64,000 nucleotides of DNA, from assembly GCA_963691705.1 (NCBI GenBank), contig OY829538.1, forward strand, positions 80,420,781 to 80,484,780, written 5' to 3'. Position numbers and translations under genes: made by a program. The notes beneath the pieces are model-generated. The model ran no database searches. It saw nothing but the letters and a program-made list of their open reading frames with translations, and was not told the DNA's origin. Source of the stretch: Viola odorata. Lineage: Eukaryota; Streptophyta; Magnoliopsida; Malpighiales; Violaceae. Shown here in pieces: positions 37,787 through 49,444 of this stretch (position 1 is its first letter; each line of letters starts with the position of its first letter).

Positions 37787-40642
37787 CTACTGACCATAAC
37801 TCACTTTAACAAAAAATGAGACAGAACCATCTCCTAACATGATCTTGTGCACCCCAGATGGCAAAACCTTATAACCAGTAGCATCCACAATAGAAAGGCT
37901 CTTGCAAACATCAAAGTTTAGTTTCACCTTGTTGCTTCCTCCCGCGCGCACAAATGTCCTCTCGAACCCGATCAGTTTCTTCTCATGAGTCCCAAGAATT
38001 CCCTCTGGTGGCTTTGCATAAACCATCACAACCTCACTTCCATCCACATTTCCTGTATTCTGAACAACGGCCTTGAACCCGAATTCGTAGTCACAAGTTA
38101 AGTCATCAAGGACGAGAGCAGGACAAGGTTGTCTGTACGCATCATCTGTGTAGTTCAAGTTGCGGCAATGCTGGTGCGCGTTTAGTTTGATGTTCAGAGC
38201 ATTCTCTACTGATGATGACAGTTGGTATGCGAAACTCGTGTAGCTGAGCCCGAACCCGAATGGGAAAACTGTTGAGCCATTGAAGAATTTGTATGTTCTT
38301 CCAGGGTAACCGAAACTATCAACCGGCCTGAGGGGCATTGAGGTCATAGGAAGCATATCAATATAATCATTCTCGTACCATGTCAGTGGCAATCTTCCAC
38401 CTAACACGCAAAACATAAACATTAGACACAAGTTACTAACTTCCAAACGAAAAATTCAACTCGAAAAAAACTTACCAGGATTGTAATGTCCGAATATAAC
38501 ATCCAAAATGGCACGACCGCCTTCTTGTCCAGGATATCCAGCCCACAGGATGGATTGGATCTTATCATTGTCCCTAGCAAATGAAATGTCCACACCACCT
38601 GCTGTCATAAGAACGAGAATCACCGGACCTTTCGAAACCTCAGCTACTTGGTTGATCAATTGTGTTTGGAATCCTGGAAGGAGGAGATCTGTCCTGTCCA
38701 AGCTCTCAGCTTCTAAAGACAAATCCAATCCCATAAACAGTATAGTGGCATCTGCTTTGTTCGCGGCATCCATGGCAGGGAAGATCAAACTCTCATTCTG
38801 GCATGCAGTTGTGTCACATCCCATTTCATATGTGACATTTCCAACTAGAGAGAATGCATCAAGAGGCGAAACAAACCGACAAGGGATACCTGCATTTATA
38901 GAAACATGACAATTATCTAGCGAATGGAACATGAGTAGTCTCGTGCCAGGAAGGGTCAGGGAGAAGAACAAAACCTGCATAATTGCCAACCATAGCTGCA
39001 GTAGCATTGACATGTGGTCCGATCAAGGCGATGTTTTTGAATTTGGCAGAATTCAAAGGCAGGGTTTGGTTCGGATTCTTGAGAAGAACAATTCCTTCTC
39101 TGGCTGCTTCAGCTGCTAACTCCATATTTTCGTCGGAGCAAACATCTTTCTGACCGAGTGAGGCAAATGCAGGACTTCCATCAAAGAATCCAAGCCTCAT
39201 CAGTACAACATAAAGATATTTCAAGGACTTATCAAGTTCTGCTTCCCTAATTTGTCCTTGCATCACAGAATTTCGGAGGTTGTTCGGATAATAGTCTCCA
39301 CAATCAAGATCCAATCCTGAATTGATTTGGAAAACAATTATAATCAAACACAAATGTGATCTAAAAAAAATGCAATTTTAGCACTTGTGTATGGTATACT
39401 TGCCTGCCTTTAACGTTTGTGAAACAGCATCCTCTTTTGTATCCCCGAGCCATTTGTGATCATCCACCATTACTTCAATCGAATCACAATCCGAAACGAT
39501 ATACCTGCAGAAGTTTCAAACCATCAGTGACTACTAGAAATAATGGTATGAAACATTTACTGATTCGATCACAAAAACTAGTATAACATACCCATGAAGC
39601 TCCCACTGTCCTCTAATGGTATCTTTTAATAGTCTTGGATCAGCACAAGTAGGGATTCCATTCACACGATTGTACGAGCACATAACACTGCTTACATCAC
39701 CATCTTTAACACACATTTCGAACGGAACTTGAAAGGTTTCCAACATATCTTGCTCGGTCACCTTCGAAAAGATAGGAAATTGTCAAGTAAAATGTATATA
39801 TCAAGTGATGAGATCTCAGGTACTTACTCGTGAATCATAATGATATCGATCAACCCCCAACCATGCATCGACATCATAAGCAGTGTAATGCTTACAACAA
39901 GAAGAAACCTTAAGCGGCCTAGAGTTTGGATCATCAGTGTTAGAATTTCCTTCAACATCCTGCAACCCTCTAACATAATTTGCACCATACGAGCCGACTA
40001 CAAAAGGGTCTTCCCCTGGAGTCTCAGTAATCCTTCCCCATCTCGGATCCCTCACTACATTAATGTTCGGACTCCAATAGGTCAATCCTGCTCGCCCCAA
40101 GTTGTACATTGCTCTAGCTTCCGTCGAAACAACCTATTCACAATAACAAACAAAAATTAGGGAAAGTTCACAACTTTATCGAGCCATTATGATCATTTTT
40201 CTCCTACCTGTCCAATGTTTTTCCAGAGGGACTGATTGAAAGACGCGGCAGTCAGGATAACTGTAGGAAAACTCGTCGCGCCAGGGATAGTGTCATCAAA
40301 GAATGTTCCGGGACCAACATTGGAAACACCATGTAATGCCTCCGACCACCATTCATACAGAGGTAGGCCGATTCGAGGAACACCTGTGGCACGATTCCCC
40401 AATTGTTGCACCTTCTCTTGTAAGGTCATTCGGTCCACGAGGTCCTTTGCCCTGGCCTCGAACGACAGAAAAGTGTCACAATAGGCGAAATTCGCCATTT
40501 CCAAGCCGAGCAAGCTGAACCTTGTTGGCTCACAAACATGGGTGTAATTGTTAGGAACATCAGTAAGGGGAGAATCACTGAAAGCATTGGAGAATTGTAG
40601 GATGACAAGAACAGCAAAGAGAAAGATATTAATTCCTGACAT
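37787..40642 (-). CDS. BXL: GH3 beta-D-xylosidase / alpha-L-arabinofuranosidase, copy a
   Basis: Seven exons on the minus strand: 40642-40208, 40133-39828, 39761-39592, 39504-39404, 39316-38975, 38889-38476, 38400-37787. They give 794 codons (793 residues), normal for plant BXL proteins. A signal peptide ([20 protein letters not shown]) sends it to the cell wall, where the family trims xylan and arabinan side chains. The GH3 N-domain contains the nucleophile motif VSDCDSI, with Asp 309 the expected nucleophile. The GH3 C-domain and a fibronectin-III-like end ([21 protein letters not shown]) follow. The Met at 40642 is chosen over an upstream in-frame Met because it begins the signal peptide. 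Intron 4 uses a GC donor (GCAG|GCAAGT at 39404). It is the tandem neighbour of copy b, in the same direction. Confidence 0.95.
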
Positions 40643-41392
40643 TGTTGCTCTAAGTAAAGTTTTGAAGCTTGTGGTATAAGTAAAAAATGAGAACTCCTTA
40701 TATATACACATCGATGGAACAGAATTTCTGAGTGATAGAGAATACTGGTTAGATTTTTAGATTGTTTGGATTATAGATTACTGTTATTAATTTGTTGAGG
40801 TTGTTTAGATTATGGATAGAGAGTATAACATGGTTATAATTAAAGAGATGTTAACTAAAAAGATCACTCAGATTAAGTAGAACAAGACTCTCAACACAAG
40901 ATATGCCTAACGGTAAAAAATATATTATTTAGTGAAACCAAATTTTCAGAGAAAATACTTTGAGAATTTTCGTTCTTAGAAAAAGAGAGAGAGTGTATAA
41001 TAGAACTGATCATTAGATGGATAACTCGTTAGACCGGTTCAGTATGAGATAATTTGTATGGGCTAGAGCTTATAGCCCGAGCAAATATATAAATTCTCTT
41101 CAAAAGCTAACCTGGTCACTTCTCCTTAGGAATTTGAACTTCTTACATATATTCTTACAAACTTTCGGTGCTTCTAAAAATATTAGAGTAAACTATATAA
41201 AAAACCCTATAGTTTGGAAAATATTCCATTTAGATTATAGTTTAAAATTTTGCTCAGTTTTTTAGTTTTTTAAAGTTGTAATTTTAACCTTTATAATAGT
41301 TTAAAAAATCAAATAAAATAGTAAAAAGTATAAAAAAATTATGAAATTTGGTAAAAAAATGTAGAATCTAAGACAAGGAAAAAACTTTAGTT
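40643..41392 (-). promoter_or_regulatory. Upstream region of xylosidase copy a, TATA box at 40696-40709
   Basis: Minus-strand GTGTATATATAAGG lies 55-65 bp before the start codon. The rest to the transposon edge is AT-rich without a gene. Confidence 0.5.
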
Positions 41393-41401
41393 TAAAATTT
41401 A

Positions 41402-42566
41402 GGGCAAAAGACAGATTGACATCCAACTTTTACTAGAAAAGATAGATTGACACCCAACTTTTGCAACTCACCAATTTGGTACCCAAGTTTTCTCCATTAG
41501 ACAATTTAGCACCCAATATTTCCTCCGTTAGACAATTAAGCCATTGTGGCCGTCAATTTTGACTAACGGTGTTAAATAATTGACACGTGGCTGTTATCTG
41601 CTGACGTGGCATGCCACATCAACATTTAAAAAAATATAAAAATTGTAAAAATATGGAGAAAATCTTAAAAATTTTAAAAGAAAATCCATAAAAATATAAA
41701 AAAAGTTCAGAAAATATATAAACACTTTTTAAAAAAAATCAGAAAATATATAAAAAAATCCAGAAAATATAAAAATGTTCAGAAAAATATAAAAAAATTC
41801 AAAAAATATAAAAAAGTTCAGAAAAATATGGAAAAAATATGTTTTTTAAAAATTATAAATAAAAAATAGGAAATACAAACCAATAGAATTTTTTTAAAAA
41901 AAATTAGACACTCCGTAGAGTAGAGTGTAAAAATAAATTATTTTCAAATATTTTATTATAATTTTTATTTTAAAAGAAAATACCTTAAAAATAGAAAAAT
42001 ATAAGAAGAAAAAAGGCACTCCGTCTAGATGCTAGAAATGCTAGCTTCACCCCTCCACACCTCATTATTTTAGTTTCTCTTTTAGGATAGTGAGTTTGTT
42101 GAATGGATTGAAGAAGAAAGTGATAAGGATTTTGTCCATTTTTTTAAAAATCCTATTGGTTTGAATTTTCTATATTTTTTTACATTATAATTTTTTTCAC
42201 TTTTTATTTTTTCCATATTTTCTGGTTTTTTTTATACTTTTTGAATTTTTTATATTTTTTCAGAATTTTTTATATATTTTTTTGTATTTTTTTTAAAGTT
42301 TTTAAGATTTTCTCCATATTTTACAATTTTTATATTTTTTAAAATGCTGATGTGGCATGCCACGTCAGCAGATAACGGCCACGTATCAATTATTAACATC
42401 GTTAGTCAAAATTGACGGTCACGGTGGCTTAATTGTCTAACGGAGGAAATATTGGGTGCTAAATTGTCTAACGGAGAAAACTTGGGTACCAAATTGGTGA
42501 GTTGCAAAAGTTGGGTGCCAATCTGTCTTTTCTAGTAAAAGCTGGGTGTCAATCTGTCTTTTGCCC
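41402..42566. mobile_element. Mutator-like (MULE-type) non-autonomous element with long inverted repeats
   Basis: The ends are inverted copies (GGGCAAAAGACAGATTGACA at left; its complement ending CTGTCTTTTGCCC at right). The 9-bp sequence TAAAATTTA is directly repeated on both sides (41393-41401 and 42567-42575), the target-duplication size of Mutator superfamily elements. Inverted homology reaches at least 240 bp and, through poly(A/T)-rich inner parts, probably about 300 bp per arm, so the element is almost a fold-back. No transposase frame is present. It sits between the two xylosidase genes. Confidence 0.88.
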
Positions 42567-42983
42567 TAAAATTTATTTACTAGTATTTGTTTTTAAATTT
42601 ATTCTTTTTTAATATTTTAAAAATAATTCTCATTTTTTTAACTACTAAAAAGGTCAAAAATTGCAACTTTAGGGTTGACATTGCAGGTTTTTAAACTATA
42701 TATAGTGAAACATTTTGTAAATTATAGATTTTTTTATGCAGTTTACTCATAGAATAAAATAAATCTTTGGATTTGAGTCACGAAAACAAATAATTTATTT
42801 TATTTGAAGTTGCTAACAAAAGAGAAACAAAAGAGAAACAAAAGAAAATTCTCAATTACTAGGCCATCAGAATAATTCTGAACTAACATACCGATACCGC
42901 ATTAGAACAACTAGCTAGGAAAATGCGAAAAATCCTAAACCGAATCCTAACCGAATCCTAACAGAAACAAACTGCAAGCCAAG

Positions 42984-45817
42984 CTACTGATTAAAAAAGC
43001 TAACTTTAACAAAAAATGAGATGGTTCCATCTCCCAGCATGATCTTGTGCACCCCTGATGGCAAAACATTGTATCCTGAGCTGTCCACAATTCCTAGGCT
43101 CTTGCAAGGATCAAATGTCAGGTTCACCTTACTGCTTCCTCCCGCGCTCACGAATGTCCTCTCGAACCCGATAACTTGTTTCTGATGAGTCCCACTGATC
43201 CCTTCCGGAGGTTGTGAGTACACCATCACCACTTCACTTCCATCCCTTTGTCCTACATTCTGAATTGCAGCCTCGAACCCGAACTGAGAATCGCAGCTTA
43301 GGTCATCAATCACGACAGCAGGACAGGATTGTCTGTAGGCATCATCTATGTAGTTTAAGTTCCGGCATTGTTGGTTCTTGTTCAGTTTGATTTCGACAGA
43401 GGTTTGGATTGGAGATGTCAGCTGGTATGTGAAATTGGTGTAGCTGAGTCCATATCCGAACGGGAAAACTGTCGATCCATTGTAGAATTTGTATGTTCTT
43501 CCAGGATAGCCTAGACTATCAACCGCCCTGAGTGGCATTGAGGTCATTGGTAGCATAGTAACATAATCATTGTAGTACCATGTAAGTGGCAATCTTCCAC
43601 CTAATAACAAAAATATTAGACATTAGTTGGTGACAGAAACGAAACTACACTGAAGTTTCATACTTTAGTCCAGTTTCATTCGAATCCGATTCTAAAAGCT
43701 GATGAATTCTTTCTGGTTACCTGGATTGTAATTTCCAAACACAACATCAGAAATGGCACGACCGCCTTCTTGTCCAGGATGTCCAGCCCATAAGATTGCT
43801 TGAACCTTATTGTTGTCCCGAGCGAACGATACATCAACTCCGCCAGCTGACATTATTACAAGAATCACAGGACCTTTAGAGACTTCTGCAACTTGGTTGA
43901 TCAATTGAGTTTGGTAACCCGGGAGGAGGAGATCTGTCCTGTCCAAGCTCTCAGCCTCAATTGACAAATCCACACCCATAAACAAAATCGTCGCGTCAGC
44001 TTGCTTAGCAGCTTTCATTGCAGGGAAGATCAAAGTGTCATTCTTGCAAGCTATTTCACCACATCCTGGTTTATTAATGATTTCTCCAACTTTGGAGAAT
44101 GCATCGAGAGGCGAAATGAACCGACAAGGGACACCTGCATTGATCAAGAAACATTTAGAACAAAATATTGTTGCATTTTTTATCAAGAGAAAGATGGTAA
44201 TTAGACAAACCTGCATAATTGCCAACCATTGATTTGGTAGCATTAACATGTGGTCCAATCAATGCAATTTTCTTGATGTTGGCAGAATTCAGAGGCAATG
44301 TGTTGTTAAAGTTCTTGAGAAGAACAATGCCTTCTCTTGCTGCTTCAGCAGCTAACTCCATATTTTTATCAGAACAGACATCTTTTTGTCCAAGCGAAGA
44401 TAACGAAGGACTTCCATCGAAGAATCCAAGCCTCATCAGCACAACATAGAGATAAGTCAGTGATGTATCGAGCTCGGCCTCTCGAACTTGTCCTCGCATG
44501 ACCGCACTTTGCAGGTTATTCGGATAATAGTCTCCACAATCAAGATCCAAACCTGCTTTTAGCACTTGAGAAACAGCATCCTCTTTCGTATCACCAAGCC
44601 ATTTGTGGTTATCTACCATAACCTCGATAGAATCGCAATCGGAAACAATGTATCTGCAGAAAAATTTCCAAAATATCATTTTATTTTATCAAATGTCATT
44701 CTAATTAAGATTAATTAACATACCCATGAAGACCCCATTCTCCTCTTATGGTGTCTTTTAGAAGTCTTGGATCAGCACATGTAGGAATTCCATCAACGCG
44801 GTTGTACGAGCACATAACACTGCTTACATCACCATCTTTAACACACATTTCAAAAGGAACTTGAAATGTTTCCAACATATCTTGCTCAGTCACCTTGAAA
44901 AAAAAAAAACAAAATTATTACTTCAAAATCAAGAAACATAGAATACAATAAAAGTATGACAGTAAAGATCGTGTTACCCTAGCATCGTAGTGAGTTCGAT
45001 CGACCCCCATCCAAGCATCGACATCATAAGCAGTGTAATGCTTACAACAGGCAGAAACCTTAAGTGGTCTAGCATTCAAATCTTCAGTGTTCAAACTTCC
45101 TTCAACATCTTGCAAGCCTCTAACATAGTTAGCAGCATACGAACCGACTACAAAAGGGTCTTCTCCTGGTGTCTCAGTAATCCTTCCCCATCTCGGATCC
45201 CGAACTACATTAATGTTCGGACTCCAATAGGTCAATCCTGCTCGGCCTAAGTTGTACATTGCTCTGGCTTCTGTCGAAACAACCTATTCCCAATAACAAA
45301 CAAAAATTAGCAGAATTATACAACTTTATTCGAACTATTACGAATGTTTTTTTGGTACCTGTCCGATGTTTTTCCAAAGGGACTTGTTGAATGAAGCAGT
45401 TGTCAGGATGACTGTAGGAAAACTTGTTGCACCAGGAATAGTATCATCAAAGAAAGTTCCTGGACCGACATTGGACACACCATGTAATGCCTCGGACCAC
45501 CATTCATACTGAGGTAGGCCGATTCGAGGAACACCTGAGGCACGATTTCCCAGCTGGTGGGCCTTCTCTTCGAGTGTCATTCGATCAACGATATCCTTCG
45601 CTCTTTGTTGGAACGACAAAGAAGTGTCACAGAAGCCGAAATCGGACATTTCCAATCCTAGCTTGTTGAACCTTGTAGGATGACAAACATGGGTGTAATT
45701 ATCAGGAACATCATGGATTGGAGGATCGGTTAGTAGCGATCGATGAATGGTTCTGGCATTGCAGACTGCTAAAAAAGAAAGGGTGACAAAAAGGAGGATG
45801 CTGACAAGTTTTGCCAT
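42984..45817 (-). CDS. BXL: GH3 beta-D-xylosidase / alpha-L-arabinofuranosidase, copy b
   Basis: Six exons on the minus strand: 45817-45359, 45283-44978, 44893-44724, 44653-44211, 44134-43721, 43600-42984. They give 803 codons (802 residues). The signal peptide is [21 protein letters not shown]. The GH3 N-domain has [11 protein letters not shown] with Asp 317 as expected nucleophile. The C-domain contains the conserved [11 protein letters not shown] stretch, and a fibronectin-III-like end follows. Exon lengths 2, 3 and 5 are identical to copy a. Exon 4 (443 bp) equals exons 4+5 of copy a fused, so one intron differs. Its likely role is the same wall-polysaccharide trimming. It is the intact upstream member of the tandem pair, with its own TATA box at 45867-45877. 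Confidence 0.95.
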
Positions 45818-46972
45818 TGTTGTTTGACCAAGGAAATGATTGTGAAGTGAACAAAAGTATTGAGTTGTTTATATAGGCAGGAGTGAACAGAATGGAACAG
45901 GATAATAGGGATTATCAAATTGTTCAGGATAATAGGGATTCTGCTGATTGTTGAAGATTGAAGATAACAGTAAAAAAGAAATACCAGCTAGATGTACTTA
46001 ACTGAAGATGTCAACCATTTCCCTACTTTCTGTAAAAAATAGAATCTAAAATTTGTCGAATTTTTTTTAAAATTCTATTTAAATATACTAAACTAAATTA
46101 CTATTGGTCCAAAAAAAAATTAAAGTTTCCATAACGAAATGCACACGATATGTTTTGTTTAATTAAGGTTTACTTAAACACAAAATAACAAAAAGAAAGT
46201 CAAGTTAATTTTTTATGGTAAATTTCAATAATAAAGTTAGTTGAAAAAGTTAATATCATGTAATTCTTTAGCATGGATTAGACGTTTATTTGTTAAAACT
46301 TCAATGTAATTATTTGAATTATTTGAATATTTTGTTAGATTATTTTTTTCCAATTAAAATCAGTATTAGTATCATATAAAAACAGTACATGTATTGATTA
46401 TTAGTTTAGTTTGCTCCTGAATCAACTCTATTCTTATAATTTCTTTCTTTCCAATCTTCGTGCCGCTCCACCAGTTTGGCAGTTTCCAGTTTCCACCACG
46501 TGAGATAGGGACTTAATTTAGACAAATTTTACAAACGATAATCGAAATTTCATACATGTAAGGGTTTAATTGAAAAAAAACTGACAAATGTTTAAAATTG
46601 GTAGAAATTATAAGTTGAGAATTCAAAATTTAACAATGTTTACAAGGAAGTATCCTAGCTACAGTACTAATTAAGTATTGGTTATTCCAATTCACCTTCA
46701 CCACACCAAAACACTCAGTCATGTTTATGTGCCTTCTTTTTACCATATTTATCAGGTCGTCTCCTCCATTTTACCTTTACTAGTCTCCAATCAGTATTGT
46801 CTCACCCCTCCACACGGTTCCACACCACCATGCAAAAAGAATAAGTTGAGGTTCCTAGCTAATTCCTACCCAACGCCACCACGAAGCAAAAAGGGCAGGG
46901 AGGTGGCTTTTTTTCTTTCTTGGTGGGTTTTAACCCCTTTTTTATTTTGCTGCTCTTGGCCATAATTAGTAC
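45818..46972. other. Promoter of xylosidase copy b and intergenic region
   Basis: Minus-strand CCTATATAAAC at 45867-45877 is the probable TATA box of copy b. Otherwise AT-rich; a 95-codon plus frame at 46678-46965 shows no recognisable domain and is most likely chance or ferrochelatase 3' flank. Confidence 0.5.
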
Positions 46973-49194
46973 TTAGTAGTATTCCATGTTGGGTTCGTAT
47001 GGTGATGACATGGCTTTTGCTGATGGTAGGGCTTCTATCACTGCATCTGCTAGATCAGTAATGAAGGATGAGGTGAGGCCCAACGCAGGTACACGGCCCC
47101 AGTTCTCGACGCCAGATTCGAGAGCCAATTCCTTGTACTCCATGTCAATCTCTTCAAGAGTCTCTATGTGCTCGCTCACAAAGCTGAGATTAAAAACATA
47201 AGTAAAATATGAGAGCTAATACAAGATTACATTTAGGTCAGCATTTTCCAACATGTGCATAGCTGGAATCTTGTTCAATTAAAGACATTACAAAACAACT
47301 TTTGTTGAAAATGTAGTATGCGCACCTGACTGGGACAGCAAGGAGACTTTTTACACTTTTCTGGCCAAGCTCAACAAGAACTTCATCGGTGTAAGGCTTC
47401 AGCCATTGCACGGGTCCAACTCGACTCTATTCCAAAGAAAGAAAATGATAAAACATCAAGTTGTAATCGAAGAAATGAGAAAAAAATGAGAGTGATAACG
47501 ACAACACATTGAAGGGGTGAGTAATATATAGACAACACACAAATAGCTCTTATAACCAAACTTAGCAGAACATGCAAACCAACCTGGTAAGCAAGAGTAT
47601 GATCATTTTTAACTCCTCTAGTTTTCAGCTCCTGCGTGATGAAATAAATGCACTCCTCCATTTGATCTCTATAAGGATCTCCTGCATCCTCCACGTAACT
47701 CACTGGCACTCCATGGGCACTAAAGAATATCATGACCTAAAATTCCATAGAAACCAAAAAGAGCCGTCTCAAAATTTGATTAACTAGCTGCGATAGATTA
47801 TCTCAAAACACCATCAGCTTGTGCATAGCAAAATAATGCAGTATAAATTCATGCAATTTTGAACTCACCTCCTCAGGCTTAGCAAATTTCTCTAATTCTT
47901 TCTCAATCAGGTCAGCCATAGATCTGATATATCCTGCTCGCTGATACCAGGACTGTATAATGGCAACAGGCATTCTTGATAGGTAGGAGTCTTCCCTGAA
48001 AATTCATGCACACCAAGGGAGATTGACAAAGTAAAAAATCTTATTCCATTTGCTGTGAACTAATGGACAGAAATTAATTAGGAAAAAAACCTGAATATGT
48101 CCTCGAGAACACGAACACTTGATCCAGTTGTGGAGATGGAGAACTGCGGATAGAGTGGCAGCACAACAAGCCTTGTTATCCTATCCCTCTTGATCTGTCA
48201 AATAAAACAACAGAAAGTTTAAGCAAGATTGACACCAAAAACCATTTACTCACAGTGACTATGGTAGTTTTTTCACCTGTTCAACTGCCTCCTCAGTGAA
48301 TGGGTACCAGTACCGCATCCCCACATAGACATTTGCGGGGACGGGGATTTCCTTCACTTGTAAGGCCATTTTAATTGCTTCTGCCTGCAATAAAATTCTC
48401 AAAATCACATCCTCCAATAATCACATAAAATGGAGAAGAGCCAATGCTTTCAACGAAACAAGAATTCTACCTGCTCATCTGTCATCTTACGCAGAGGTGA
48501 GCCACCTCCTATAGAAGCATACCCTTCTTTACTTTTAGGAGCGCGGAGCACAGAAATCAGTTTCGCCAATGGTTTCTGAAGAAATTTAAACAGCCTAGGC
48601 AGTCATATGATATCCTGCATTATTTTACAATTTCTGTAAATGTAAGCGTGATTACACATCATTTAGCAAACCACAAACAAACCAGTTAGCAATAAAGAAG
48701 CAAGCGTACCGGATCAGCAAACAAATTGTACAAAAATGGCTGAACATCATGAAGAGTTTCTGGCCCTCCAAGATTAAGAAGCAGCACGCCAACTTTCTCT
48801 TCAGTGACATGGTCTTGCGAATGATGTTCAACAAAACTCTCACCAGAAGTGCATACACCAGCCGCAGCAGCGCAAGATGTTTTCCCAATTGGACTTCTAT
48901 CAGCTAAACTAGACCTCGAAACCGAAAGCCCTTGAGCAGAGGGTTTATCAAAATCACGCAATTCTCCATTTGATCGGCAAGAAACAGACACAACTGACCT
49001 TGCTCCAGGGCAAGACCTGTAAATAAATACATAAACGTTGAATCAAATTAACCCCAAATATGCACCCAATTAACTGGTTGAAGTGATTTAACCAATAGAA
49101 AAAACAAATGTTGTTATTACCTTGGCAATTGGTGATCGGAAACGGAGAGCTTCAACGATGGGAGCCGGCCACCACACAACGATGTCGCTTCCAT
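46973..49194 (-). CDS. FC1: Ferrochelatase (type I, no CAB tail) with an in-frame TGA in exon 3
   Basis: Nine minus-strand exons: 49194-49121, 49016-48710, 48614-48471, 48384-48277, 48194-48091, 47995-47869, 47736-47584, 47426-47326, 47183-46973. The frame is kept at every junction (443 codons including stop). The enzyme inserts Fe2+ into protoporphyrin IX to make haem. A plastid-type transit region (residues 1-~80) is followed by [77 protein letters not shown] (catalytic His) and [13 protein letters not shown]. It ends right after the core, without the chlorophyll-binding-like tail of plant type II enzymes. Codon 131, normally Arg in the conserved ADPDIIRLPR stretch, reads TGA (48605-48603). 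All else is intact, so this is a recent nonsense allele, a sequence error, or is bypassed by splicing at the in-frame acceptor before 48575 (13 codons skipped). Confidence 0.9.
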
Positions 49195-49444
49195 GATCTC
49201 GACTGCGTACAACTAATTGAAAACTAAATTGTGGAAAACAAATCCAAACCCTAGGAATATTTATAGGGAATAATTTGCATTCCGTGTCCCTTTAGTAGTA
49301 TGATTGTTGTTACATGTAGTAATATACTAATATATATTTCAATTGTTTTTTATTTTATCGTATATTCTCCTTTTTCCTTTCTCTACTTATTTGATTTGTT
49401 TTTTTTTTCTCTGAATTATAGCTTTTTAATTGACTTTTTACATT

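Noticed and set aside
46678..46965. 95-codon plus-strand frame downstream of ferrochelatase
   Set aside because: No recognisable motif, biased composition, no clear promoter or splice context.
48603..48605. TGA in ferrochelatase as a selenocysteine or recoded codon
   Set aside because: Land plants lack selenocysteine insertion, and the family has Arg at this position.
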